Both the position numbers and the translations under genes were made by a program. Positions 7,704-16,503 of a stretch of 64,000 nucleotides of DNA are shown here, piece after piece; within the stretch, counting starts at the first letter, position 1, and the number at the start of each line of letters is the position of its first letter. Location: the NCBI RefSeq assembly GCF_008386695.1, contig NZ_VUOC01000004.1, forward strand, positions 534,327-598,326, given 5' to 3'. The DNA comes from Chitinophaga agrisoli (GTDB lineage Bacteria; Bacteroidota; Bacteroidia; Chitinophagales; Chitinophagaceae). The notes under the pieces were generated by a model. The model was not told where the DNA came from and did no database searches. It saw only the letters and a list, made by a program, of their open reading frames with translations.

Positions 7704-10700
7704 ATGCGTTACGATTCTCTACCGCAGCTGGAAGAGCGTTTCCGTACGGAAGCCGCCGCCTTCCTGAAGCCATTTGCATTGCCGGTACCCAATGAGCCCG
7801 GCCTTACGCTGAACGGCGTATTGTACAACCCGCCCAAACGGGATTATTTCTTTTCCGCGGAGCACCCCAAACAGCGGATCGTGCTGCATTTTACAGCGGG
7901 CAATACCCGCTCTGACATGATGAGCCTTACGCAGGATGGCCGGCATGTATCTGTACCATTTGTGATTGCCCGGGATGGCACTATCTACCAGCTCTTCCCT
8001 TCTGCCGCATGGTCTGGCCATCTGGGCGCCGGCGTGGGCAACCAGGGCACGGGCAATGCGCAGGATAAAGCGTCCATTGGTATTGAGATCTCCAATTATG
8101 GTTACCTGGTACCACGGGATGGCAACCTGGAAACGGTGTACTCCCGCGTTAAAAATACCAGTACCGGCGCGGTGAGCCCTCCGGACCCGTACTGTACCCT
8201 GGCGCAAAAGGAGGCATACCAGCAGATCACTACGCCTTTCCGGGACCAGACATTCTATGCGTCCTTTACGCCGGAGCAGCTGGAAAGCGTGATCATCCTG
8301 CTGCTGTTCCTGACCAATAAGTTCAATATTCCCCGGCAGTTCCTGCCGGAAGATAAACGCTATATCACCACTAATGATGTATTACAGTTTAAAGGCATTG
8401 TGTCGCATATCAATTACCGTAGTTCCGGTAAATGGGATATAGGCCCGGCCTTTGACTGGGCCGGCCTGATAGCCGGCGTACAGGCGCCGCAATTTGTGCC
8501 AAAAGCAGCCGGTACCCGTGGCCTGGTGATTCCTGCTCTGAGCAGCGAGGAGGAAATTAATGCGCTGTTCCCTGCGCAGAAGGGTTTTGTGAACGAGTTG
8601 GCGGAGGCCACCGATAATGAAGGATACGATCCAAACATGTTCGAAGATGCCCCCGTACACGACGAAGGCCATGGCGCTGGTAACGGCAAACTGCGCGCAT
8701 TGCTGATAGGCATCAATGATTATGACAAGGTGAACCGGCTAACCGGCTGTTTGCATGATGTAGAAGAGATGGAACGCTACCTGCGTGAGCGCAGCAGTTT
8801 TAGCCCGGCGGCGGAAGACATCCGGATACTCCGGAATGAGGAAGCCACCCGCGCCAATATCATCGAGGGCATCCACAGTTTCCTGGCGGAAGGCGCCCAG
8901 CCGGAAGATACGTTGATGCTCTATTATTCCGGCCACGGGGTACAGGAGTTTGCGGACCCGCTTTGGGAAGAAGCGGATGATACGCTGGAGTGCCTGGTAT
9001 GTTATGATGGCGGCGTAACGGACACCGCGGATTTCCTGCTGGCGGATAAAGAGCTGCGCTACTTGCTGCATGGGCTTTATGAACAAACCAAAGCGCATAT
9101 CATCACCATATTTGACTGCTGCCACTCCGGCGATAATACCCGTGGCGAAATGATCAGCGCCGCATTTAATGGGGAGATGGTGCAAAGCCGCCGCGTGCCC
9201 TATATAGCGCCCCGGCGTAACTGGGAGCAGTTTGTATTTGCTGCACAGCTGCCGTATGCTGCTGTGCAAGGCAAAAAAACGGCGGAGTTCCTGCCGGAAG
9301 GCGCGCATGTGCAGATGGCCGCCTGTGAAGATGATCAGCTGTCCATAGAAATAAACCGGGCCGGCGTGTTTACCAAAACGCTGCTGGCCACGCTGGATGC
9401 CGTGAACAGTAATATCTCCTACTCCACCCTGCGCGACCGCATCCGGCAATCTATGCGTTTTGCCTACGATCAAACGCCCCGGGTATATGCGGCTAAAAAT
9501 GCGCCGGCCCTGCTGGCCAAAGGTTTTCTGAACCAGCCGGTAGACCAGCATACTTTTGTGTCTGAGATCACGTTTAACCAAACGGCCGGCTGGCAGCTGA
9601 ATTTTGGCGCTATCCATGGCCTGCAGAAAGAGAGCACCGTAACAATCGTAGACCGCCATGATGCGCAAAAGACCTATAAAGCCACGATCCGCGAGATCAA
9701 TGTAGATTTTGCCAAAGTGGATGTGGAAGGCAGCGAACAACCGGATACCACCGGCGCGCATAAAGCCGTGGTGAAGGGGATCATGAGCGGCGCGCTGCAA
9801 CTGGAGCTTGATAACGTGAATGGCCATCCGAAAGATATGGAGCAGCTGGTAACCCTGCTGCAGACAGACGCGGATAACTACTATAGTTTTGCTTCCGGCG
9901 GACAGGATGGCCCTACCAACCGTGCGCCGGATTATACCCTGCATATCCGCGGGGGCGACGCCGTACTTACCCGCCCCGCAGATCCCTACCGCCCCATGTT
10001 CCGGCCCATTCCCCTGGTTACCGCGGATGATAATGAGCTGGTAGCAGCGGCGCTGCAGCAGGTATCCCGCTGGCATTTTATCAGGAACCTGCGCAATCCT
10101 GACCTACCGGCTGGTTTCCCCGTTAGCCCGCTGAACGTACAGGTGAACCAGGTAGCGCTGGATGGGACCAAACAACCTGCGACCATCAACAACGATACCG
10201 TAACGCTCAACTATGCGTATGATACGGAGCTCAAATTATGGGCTGGCCAGGTGGAGATCACCATCACCAATACCACCCAGCAGCCGCTGTTTGTGGCGGC
10301 CGTATTCCTGAGCAACCTGTTTGGCGCCACAACCGCTTTTTTAGCCGGCGATGGCGTGATGAAACTGGAGCCCGGTAAACCGGAAACGCTGCACCTGGAT
10401 AACAGCACCTACCTGGAGCTGGAACTGGAGACCTATGTGCAGGAATATAACTGGCCGGATACCACTGAACATTTTAAATTTATAGTAAGCACGGAGCGTT
10501 TTAGCGCAGACGCGCTACAGCTGGACCTGATGGAGCCGCCGTATACCACGGATGATTTCTACCCCGCCGGCGAGCAGATGGAAGCAGACCGCGGTATTAA
10601 AGCCACCAGAGGCGGCCCCATACCGCTGAAAGGCTGGACCACCCAGCACCTGCAGATACAGTTCATTAACCCGCTATACAATACCATCAGCGCGCCTACT

Positions 10701-11651
10701 TTACAGGCATTGATGGAACACGAAGAGACCGCCTATTATGCTTCCGGGCTGTATTATAATATGGTACTGGATGAGAACGGGCAGCCTACCCGACTGGAGC
10801 TGAAACCGGAGATCACCATCATTGCCCAGAAAGGATTTGCAGGCGAGGTAGGGCTTTGGCTGGCCAACCAGGTGGAAACGCTGGTACGCCGCAAACTTTA
10901 CAAACGGCTGAAGAAAACGGACCGGATCCGGATCGTGGCAGAAGGCGACTCCTGGTTCCAATACCCTATTGTGGTACAGGATACACTGGACCATCTGTAC
11001 CGTATTTATGCCATCCGCAGCCTGGCGCTGGCGGGCGATACCCTCGAACATTATATGGCCCACCGGGATTATGTGGCCGCCATTGGCGAAGAGGAAGCCC
11101 ATATCTTCCTGGTGAGCGGCGGCGGTAATGACATACTGGGCAGCCAGTTTGAAGGCTTCCTGCGGGAAACGCCGGATCCCACGGATAATACGCCCAAACG
11201 TTATCTGCAGGACTCTTTCTTTACCAAACTGCAATTACTGGAAGACTGGTATGTAGAGATGTTCCGCGAGCTGCTGATCCGCTACCCGGACCTGCATATC
11301 CTGAGCCATAGCTATGATTATATCATACCCGTGGATACGGAGCAGTTCCCGAAGAAAAAGAGCTGGCTGGGACAGTATATGGTTAAAAAAGGCATAGTGC
11401 CGCAGGCAGAAAGGGAGCAGCTGATCCGGTATATCCTGGATGAGTTTAATGTACACCTGAAACGCGCGCTGGACCAGTTCCCTGATAATGCGACGTATAT
11501 AGACGCCCGCGGGCTGGTGAACCGGGAGAGCTGGCATGATGAGATACACCCCACGAATGAAGGGTTTGGGTTGATAGCGGACAGGTTTACTGCGGCGATC
11601 AGGAAGCGGAAAGAGGCGGGAGCGACGGCAACGGAGGCAGGGGGCGTATGA
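7704..11651 (+). CDS. Three-enzyme fusion: peptidoglycan amidase, caspase-like peptidase (C14), SGNH hydrolase
   Basis: A 1315-residue protein with at least three catalytic domains and no signal peptide. Residues about 45-260 are an Amidase_2/PGRP-type N-acetylmuramoyl-L-alanine amidase: RIVLHFTAGN (His62), WSGHLGAG (His106), and SHINYRSSGKWDIGPAFDW (His235). Residues about 330-515 are a caspase/metacaspase domain: ALLIGINDY, MLYYSGHGVQ (His411) and IFDCCHSGD (Cys473). Residues 520-1060 are mostly beta-rich with no family I recognise. Residues 1070-1305 are an SGNH/GDSL hydrolase: VAEGDSWFQYP (Ser1083), VSGGGNDILGS, and WHDEIHPTNEG (Asp1279, His1282). All visible catalytic residues are retained. 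It is convergent with the protease/NTPase/gasdermin-like operon and separated from it by a strong terminator. A role as a caspase-bearing effector or activator in the same conflict system is inferred; whether it cuts the neighbouring proteins is unknown. Confidence 0.85.
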   Translation: MRYDSLPQLEERFRTEAAAFLKPFALPVPNEPGLTLNGVLYNPPKRDYFFSAEHPKQRIVLHFTAGNTRSDMMSLTQDGRHVSVPFVIARDGTIYQLFPSAAWSGHLGAGVGNQGTGNAQDKASIGIEISNYGYLVPRDGNLETVYSRVKNTSTGAVSPPDPYCTLAQKEAYQQITTPFRDQTFYASFTPEQLESVIILLLFLTNKFNIPRQFLPEDKRYITTNDVLQFKGIVSHINYRSSGKWDIGPAFDWAGLIAGVQAPQFVPKAAGTRGLVIPALSSEEEINALFPAQKGFVNELAEATDNEGYDPNMFEDAPVHDEGHGAGNGKLRALLIGINDYDKVNRLTGCLHDVEEMERYLRERSSFSPAAEDIRILRNEEATRANIIEGIHSFLAEGAQPEDTLMLYYSGHGVQEFADPLWEEADDTLECLVCYDGGVTDTADFLLADKELRYLLHGLYEQTKAHIITIFDCCHSGDNTRGEMISAAFNGEMVQSRRVPYIAPRRNWEQFVFAAQLPYAAVQGKKTAEFLPEGAHVQMAACEDDQLSIEINRAGVFTKTLLATLDAVNSNISYSTLRDRIRQSMRFAYDQTPRVYAAKNAPALLAKGFLNQPVDQHTFVSEITFNQTAGWQLNFGAIHGLQKESTVTIVDRHDAQKTYKATIREINVDFAKVDVEGSEQPDTTGAHKAVVKGIMSGALQLELDNVNGHPKDMEQLVTLLQTDADNYYSFASGGQDGPTNRAPDYTLHIRGGDAVLTRPADPYRPMFRPIPLVTADDNELVAAALQQVSRWHFIRNLRNPDLPAGFPVSPLNVQVNQVALDGTKQPATINNDTVTLNYAYDTELKLWAGQVEITITNTTQQPLFVAAVFLSNLFGATTAFLAGDGVMKLEPGKPETLHLDNSTYLELELETYVQEYNWPDTTEHFKFIVSTERFSADALQLDLMEPPYTTDDFYPAGEQMEADRGIKATRGGPIPLKGWTTQHLQIQFINPLYNTISAPTLQALMEHEETAYYASGLYYNMVLDENGQPTRLELKPEITIIAQKGFAGEVGLWLANQVETLVRRKLYKRLKKTDRIRIVAEGDSWFQYPIVVQDTLDHLYRIYAIRSLALAGDTLEHYMAHRDYVAAIGEEEAHIFLVSGGGNDILGSQFEGFLRETPDPTDNTPKRYLQDSFFTKLQLLEDWYVEMFRELLIRYPDLHILSHSYDYIIPVDTEQFPKKKSWLGQYMVKKGIVPQAEREQLIRYILDEFNVHLKRALDQFPDNATYIDARGLVNRESWHDEIHPTNEGFGLIADRFTAAIRKRKEAGATATEAGGV

Positions 11652-11680
11652 TCAGATAATGTGCATCCCTATATATATGT

Positions 11681-11715
11681 AACGCCCGGGACATGATGCC
11701 CCGGGCGTTGTTTTT
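11681..11715 (+). terminator. Rho-independent terminator
   Basis: A perfect 10-bp GC-rich stem (AACGCCCGGG against CCCGGGCGTT at 11700-11709) with a 9-base loop is followed by GTTTTT. It closes the plus-strand fusion gene. Confidence 0.9.
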
Positions 11716-11743
11716 ATAGCCTGGTGAGGGAACAGCCTGTTGC

Positions 11744-12592
11744 TTAATCCTGCGGCGCGGCTACATCTTTGTCTACATTTACTACTTCTAACTCTATCAT
11801 GCTGCTTTCCGGATAAACGTACACGCCAGGAGGCGCCTCCGTTCCGTCTTCAGCGTCAACCGGCCGCAATTCGCGCGTGAGCCCAAAAGAAATAAACCCG
11901 TCTTCGTCTACTTCACAACGGATGGCGGAGAAAGCAAAGGCCAACGGCGTAGGCCCGGTAAATGAAATAGAGGTGCTGCCGGAAGATTTTACCGTTATAC
12001 CGGCATTGAGATCCCCTATGATCTGCTGAATGGCCGGCACATCTATCTGCACGCTATTATCGCTCAGCTTCTCTGCGTTAATTGTAAAGTTGTTACTTAC
12101 GATAGTAGAATCAACAATAAGGCAAGTAGCTTCCTGCTCCATAAAAAGCCTGGCGGCGGGATTCTCCTTATTGAATTGTTTGCCAGCAAAGAAATTTCCT
12201 AATTCGCCGATATCCAGGTGATGCCGTTTCACATCCTGGAACGAGAACGATACTTTTTGTACCCCGGAGAAGCTGGCCTTTAAACTGGCTCCTTCCATGC
12301 CCATGCCTCTTAAAAAGCCAGAAAGCAGTTCAAAACCCAGGTCAAAATCTACTTCTTTTGTTTTGGTACCGCTAACGTCTGCCATTTGCGAAATGTCAGG
12401 CTCCTTATCAAAGGGCGTAGTTACTGTTAAGAGGTTTTCTATGCGCCCAAAGAATTTGTGGGTATCCCCTTTTGCCGCGATGGCGCCCAATGGTTTAAAA
12501 CGTTCTTCCGGAATACGGATAGGCGTTGCCTGGAATGTTTTCTTTAGCAGTTTCATTACGGGATCTCCCGAACATAAATTAAATACGCTCAT
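11744..12592 (-). CDS. Gasdermin-like pore-forming protein candidate (bGSDM-like)
   Basis: This 282-residue protein is the last gene of the minus-strand operon. I chose ATG 12592 (MSVFNLCSGDPVMKLLKKTF); a GTG ten codons upstream would overlap the protease gene by 4 bases. The order of segments resembles gasdermin N-domains. There is an early hydrophobic strand and FKPLGAIAAKG, then a KEPDI loop and long amphipathic stretches (LKASFSGVQKVSFSFQDV). A helical LDIGELGNFFAGK follows, then TCLIVDSTIVSNNFTI, IDVPAIQQIIG, and finally STSISFTGPTPLAFAFSAIR with EVDEDGFISFG. About 45 acidic, proline-containing residues follow, the right place for a cleavable autoinhibitory tail. Cys7 could be the lipidated N-terminal cysteine reported for bacterial gasdermins. 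Lying 26 bases after a trypsin-like protease gene fits a protease/pore-former pair. The assignment is by pattern only; an unrelated beta-rich effector is the main alternative. Confidence 0.55.
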   Translation of the reverse strand: MSVFNLCSGDPVMKLLKKTFQATPIRIPEERFKPLGAIAAKGDTHKFFGRIENLLTVTTPFDKEPDISQMADVSGTKTKEVDFDLGFELLSGFLRGMGMEGASLKASFSGVQKVSFSFQDVKRHHLDIGELGNFFAGKQFNKENPAARLFMEQEATCLIVDSTIVSNNFTINAEKLSDNSVQIDVPAIQQIIGDLNAGITVKSSGSTSISFTGPTPLAFAFSAIRCEVDEDGFISFGLTRELRPVDAEDGTEAPPGVYVYPESSMIELEVVNVDKDVAAPQD

Positions 12593-12618
12593 ACAATTTG
12601 GTTTTGGGGTGAGATTTA

Positions 12619-13734
12619 TCACACATTATTGTGGGATTCGATTTCATTGGCCAGCGAGGGAAAATGCTGCTGTACATGCGCTAAAATAGCGGTGAGCTGC
12701 GTGCCTACATTGATGTAGGCTGTTGTTTTTCCCTGGAATTGTACATTTTGGGCATGCAGCGAAGCCCGGTGCAATGCTACTACCTGCCATTGATCATTTA
12801 ATACGGGCGACCCGGAGGAGCCGCTTTCCGTATCGGTAAAATACCGCAGATCATTTGTGGTGGCGGCGCTTACCAGATTATTGCGGATGGCATATCGTTT
12901 TCCGAGGCCGCCCGGGTGTTGAATAATATTAACGGGGATAGGCTCATTACCCAGGCTTACCGCGGCGGCAGCCCTGCGCAAGGGCCGGCGGTTGGTTGCC
13001 GGGACCCGCAGAATAGCATAATCCAGGGTTTCATCCCAGCCTTCCAACGATACAGTATTCATCACCGATCCTTCGATGAGATCACTGTCAAAATCCAGGA
13101 TGGCCTTAGTATGCTGCGCCTGTAATTTGAGATCTGACACCGTTGCCGGCGGCTCCTCTTCCTTGCGCGCGTTTATAACATGATGATTGGTCATGATCAG
13201 CGACCCTGTTAATAACCAGGCCGTTCCGTTCGCCAATATAAAATCGCCGCCGGGCAGGGTACGTTGCGTGCCATTTTCAAAAGAAGGCACTTTTAATTTC
13301 ATCACCGCTGCACCGGCCTTTACGGCTTCCTGCATAAATCCATAGGTCACCATATCATTTTTGTAAATGATGACCTGTTTTCTCTCCGGTACCTGGGTTA
13401 TATCTATCTTTGGCGCGCCACTAGCCCGCTGTATCACTATTTGTTTTTTCTCCTTTATGATATTCTGCTGTACCGGGGCGCCTGCCAGCAAAAAGTCCGC
13501 GTTGCGGAGATAGATCTCGAGCGGAATATCGCCATTGGCCAGGCGCTCTACCATGTTCATGAACCCCAGATCCATGAGCAACTGCGCATTAGCGGGCAGG
13601 CCGCCCGGTATGCCTGCAAAGAAAAAAGGGTTGATGCCCCGGAACAATGTTCCCCGCAGCGCGTTGGTATCTATACCGCTGGCGATCATCGCATTGGCGA
13701 TGTCCAGTATTTCTTGTTGTGTGAGTAGTGCCAT
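12619..13734 (-). CDS. Trypsin-like serine protease with N-terminal effector-associated-like domain
   Basis: A 371-residue cytoplasmic (no signal peptide) protease. Residues 1-90 form a small all-helical domain (TQQEILDIANAMIASGIDTN ... RLANGDIPLEIYLRNADFLL). It resembles the effector-associated domains that dock trypsin-like, caspase and STAND proteins together in NTP-dependent conflict systems. Residues 150-360 are a chymotrypsin-fold protease with an intact triad: His185 in LIMTNHHVIN, Asp238 in TLDYAILRV, and Ser307 in TESGSSGSP. The stop codon of the upstream NTPase gene overlaps this start (TGATG), so the two are translationally coupled. The next gene is the gasdermin-like candidate. 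The most economical reading is that the NTPase senses a trigger, recruits this protease, and the protease cleaves the last gene product. Confidence 0.8.
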   Translation of the reverse strand: MALLTQQEILDIANAMIASGIDTNALRGTLFRGINPFFFAGIPGGLPANAQLLMDLGFMNMVERLANGDIPLEIYLRNADFLLAGAPVQQNIIKEKKQIVIQRASGAPKIDITQVPERKQVIIYKNDMVTYGFMQEAVKAGAAVMKLKVPSFENGTQRTLPGGDFILANGTAWLLTGSLIMTNHHVINARKEEEPPATVSDLKLQAQHTKAILDFDSDLIEGSVMNTVSLEGWDETLDYAILRVPATNRRPLRRAAAAVSLGNEPIPVNIIQHPGGLGKRYAIRNNLVSAATTNDLRYFTDTESGSSGSPVLNDQWQVVALHRASLHAQNVQFQGKTTAYINVGTQLTAILAHVQQHFPSLANEIESHNNV

Positions 13735-16493
13735 CAGACTAAAGCTTCAAATCTCATGTTATCTTCTTCTTCCTCCCAGGCCTCCCGGTAAGGTTCCATA
13801 CCGCGCAGGTTTTCTGTTAACAGCAAATGCGCGGAGATCTCCACTTGCGGATCTGCCTCCAGTGCAAAGCGGGCTGCTGTTTCCGGAAATTCATCTGCCA
13901 GGAGCTGTACGATCAGGGAGCAGATAAATGCCGGTCTGTTGGCGGCGGAGAAGTCCATACGACTGCATGCCGTGCTAAGCCGGTTCCGCAATATGGCGGC
14001 GCCTTCGGGATCGTTGGTCAGGAACACCTGGCGCAGGATCAGCCGCTGACAGAGAATGTGGACCAGCGGCAGCGGATCTGATGCATTTGCCATGGCTATC
14101 TCCGCATTGGCCAGGTATTCATCCGCGCGTAAATGATCGTTTTCCATCAATGCTACCTGGGATAACAGCCACCATAATTCCGCCAGCCGGCCCCTGTTGG
14201 AGGAGCGGGTCAGCTGTTCAATGCCCTGCTTTAGTACCGCTGTTGCATGGGACAGGTCTTCGAGCAGCATATCAGTTTTTGCCTCCAGCGCAAACAAAGG
14301 GCTGGCCTCTGTGCGCTCCCTGCGTTCGAAGAGCAGTTCCCTGGCCCATGTTAATTGATTTTCCTGTAAGGCCCTTTTTACTTTACGGGTAACGTTACGT
14401 TCCCAATCCGCCACATCTGCATTCAGCAGAATTTCGCGGGGCACCTCAATATTCACCCGGGTGGAAAGCCAGGCTTTCATACGGTCCGAATATTCTTCGA
14501 GGTTAGATATAACGGATGTTTCGATACCTGGTATCCAGCGCTCCGCCAACTGCCAGGTTTCATCTTCGTCCAGCACCAGCCGGTGGTACATTTCCTCCGC
14601 CCGGTCTGTAAGATCATCCTTCTGAAAATAGAACATGACAACCGCCCGGTGCAGCGCGCGCACTTCCGTAAATTTATCCTGCGTGAGCAGGCGGATCATT
14701 GCCTGGCGGATCTCCGGCCGGTAGATCAATGTGCCTGCGCTGCCTGTTTCCACGAGGGCATGCTCCCGTTTTAATTCTTCAAACAGCTGTGTGGCATGAT
14801 CCATATCCGCTACCTCAATGCCGCAAACCGGCGCCAGTACTTCCCAGATCAGCTCAGGATATACCACCCGCAGCACCATGCCGGGGTGGGCAATCTTGCG
14901 CAGGTCCGGGTTATGGATATGCTCCAGGATCCTTTTGTAAAGCTGGCCCTGGATCAGCTGCTCGTCTACCTGGAACAACAGCCATTTCCGGGTATTGAGC
15001 CCGGTGATGCCTTTTTTACCGGCCGCCTGCTGGTCTGTTTTAATAAGACCCGCTGCCAGCCGCAGGGATAAGGGATTTCCGCCCACCTGGTCCGCCACCG
15101 CCTCTGCCACGTCCTTATCTGCAACACCCATTTTTCCCAACAACGTTACCCTATCTGTTCTTACCAATCCATCCAATGGAATTTCCATAACAACACCGGC
15201 ATACTGCGTCCATGACTTCAGTGTGCCCCTGCCTGTAATAATTACTTTGAACTGAGGATAATATCCGACGATGGTGGTGAGCATGCGCCAGAAAGCGTTC
15301 AGGTCTTCGCGATTGCGGTACTGCACTTCCTCAAAGGTATCCAGGGTTAACAGTACCGGCGACATGGCGGCCTGGTTAGCCCGTGCGCTGTTCAGCTGAA
15401 CCAACAGATAGGCAAACTGCTCATACAGGGACGTTTCCGTGGCATGTGATTCCTGGATCCGGATACCTTTTGACACGGATGTATGCCTTCTTTCCACTAC
15501 ATCGCTTACACTATCCCTGTACCTGCGAACGCTATCATGAAAGGCCTCTATCTCCTTTGTATGCTCCGGAAACTGGAGCCCGAGTTGCGCCGCCATTTCG
15601 ACCAGCACCGTAAACGGCCGGTCGATACGCAGCCCTTGCTGATCAAAGGTGAGGTAGGCAAAAGGAATACGATCCGGCCCGGAGAGCTGAGACAGTTCCG
15701 ACAACAGGCGGCCTATCAATGCAGACTTGCCAATGCCGCCGGGGCCATAGATGGATAAAATGGGCTCTGTGCCCTCCTGCATGAGCTTACCCCACAGATC
15801 AGCTACCGCTCCCAGAAAACGTTTAGTTTCGTTCGCCAGTCCCAGATATTTGCGCAGTGTTTCCAGCTCCCGCTGGCGCCCGGTAAAATTAGCATCGACC
15901 AGGTGCTCAAACGGGGACAGGATACTTTTGCGGCGTACCAGGTCCTGCACTACTGCAGGATCTGGCAGGCCCGGTAACAGCCCCTCTACCCAGATCATGA
16001 TCTGGCGCAGGTTCACCAGCTGCTGGTAGCCCATACCTTCCAGCGGCGCCAAGGTTCCTGACCGGAGGTAACCCTCCCACATATTTTGCAATTCCGTGCA
16101 CTCCCTGTTGGGGTTTGCGGCCAATGCTGCGTTCATGGCGGCACGCGAGCCCAGCATGTGCAGCGCCTGTTTCCGGATCTCCGGTTTCAGGGTGTACAGC
16201 TTATGCGGCGCCTCACCCGAAATATAGACCAGGTCTCCGTACATCAATTCCGCCACTTGTTTGTGCTCCCATTGCGCAGCCAGCGGGCGCAGCGTGCCCG
16301 GGGAAAACAGGTGCAGCACAGCGGCCGCCTGACGGTAAGACCAGCGCTGCTCCTCACCGGTATCCTGCGGCGCAGCCTGGCTATCCGGCAAGGCTGCTTC
16401 CATATCCGGCAACATAGCGCGCCCCTGCAGCGCTGTTTTTAACGACCTTTTAGCCGTATACTTGTCTAACAGCTGTTTAGTAAGATCCTGCAT
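13734..16493 (-). CDS. STAND-type NTPase with C-terminal helical repeats
   Basis: A 919-residue signal-transducing NTPase. Residues 1-195 are helical and may be an adaptor or winged-helix region. FTGRQRELETLRKYL (about 203-217) is the box that typically precedes STAND/AAA ATPase cores. Walker A is GPGGIGKSA at 250-258, Walker B is VLLTLDTFEE at 380-389, a sensor-like FKVIITGRG sits at 415-423, and GGNPLSLRLA at 471-480 is the conserved GxP motif of NACHT/STAND proteins. Beyond about 500 the protein is alpha-helical with TPR-like repeats (ending with HATAVLKQGIEQL, RLAELWWLLSQVALMENDHL, RADEYLANAEIAM). Such superstructures bind triggers and control oligomerisation. It sits 10 bases after the 398-residue NTPase gene and overlaps the protease start by one base. 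Confidence 0.85.
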   Translation of the reverse strand: MQDLTKQLLDKYTAKRSLKTALQGRAMLPDMEAALPDSQAAPQDTGEEQRWSYRQAAAVLHLFSPGTLRPLAAQWEHKQVAELMYGDLVYISGEAPHKLYTLKPEIRKQALHMLGSRAAMNAALAANPNRECTELQNMWEGYLRSGTLAPLEGMGYQQLVNLRQIMIWVEGLLPGLPDPAVVQDLVRRKSILSPFEHLVDANFTGRQRELETLRKYLGLANETKRFLGAVADLWGKLMQEGTEPILSIYGPGGIGKSALIGRLLSELSQLSGPDRIPFAYLTFDQQGLRIDRPFTVLVEMAAQLGLQFPEHTKEIEAFHDSVRRYRDSVSDVVERRHTSVSKGIRIQESHATETSLYEQFAYLLVQLNSARANQAAMSPVLLTLDTFEEVQYRNREDLNAFWRMLTTIVGYYPQFKVIITGRGTLKSWTQYAGVVMEIPLDGLVRTDRVTLLGKMGVADKDVAEAVADQVGGNPLSLRLAAGLIKTDQQAAGKKGITGLNTRKWLLFQVDEQLIQGQLYKRILEHIHNPDLRKIAHPGMVLRVVYPELIWEVLAPVCGIEVADMDHATQLFEELKREHALVETGSAGTLIYRPEIRQAMIRLLTQDKFTEVRALHRAVVMFYFQKDDLTDRAEEMYHRLVLDEDETWQLAERWIPGIETSVISNLEEYSDRMKAWLSTRVNIEVPREILLNADVADWERNVTRKVKRALQENQLTWARELLFERRERTEASPLFALEAKTDMLLEDLSHATAVLKQGIEQLTRSSNRGRLAELWWLLSQVALMENDHLRADEYLANAEIAMANASDPLPLVHILCQRLILRQVFLTNDPEGAAILRNRLSTACSRMDFSAANRPAFICSLIVQLLADEFPETAARFALEADPQVEISAHLLLTENLRGMEPYREAWEEEEDNMRFEALV

Positions 16494-16503
16494 AGTATCA
16501 ATG

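Noticed and set aside
8739-10076. Long minus-strand open frame (445 codons) opposite the amidase-caspase-SGNH gene
   Set aside because: It is antisense to a gene with clear catalytic motifs and has no recognisable domain; high GC makes such shadow frames common.
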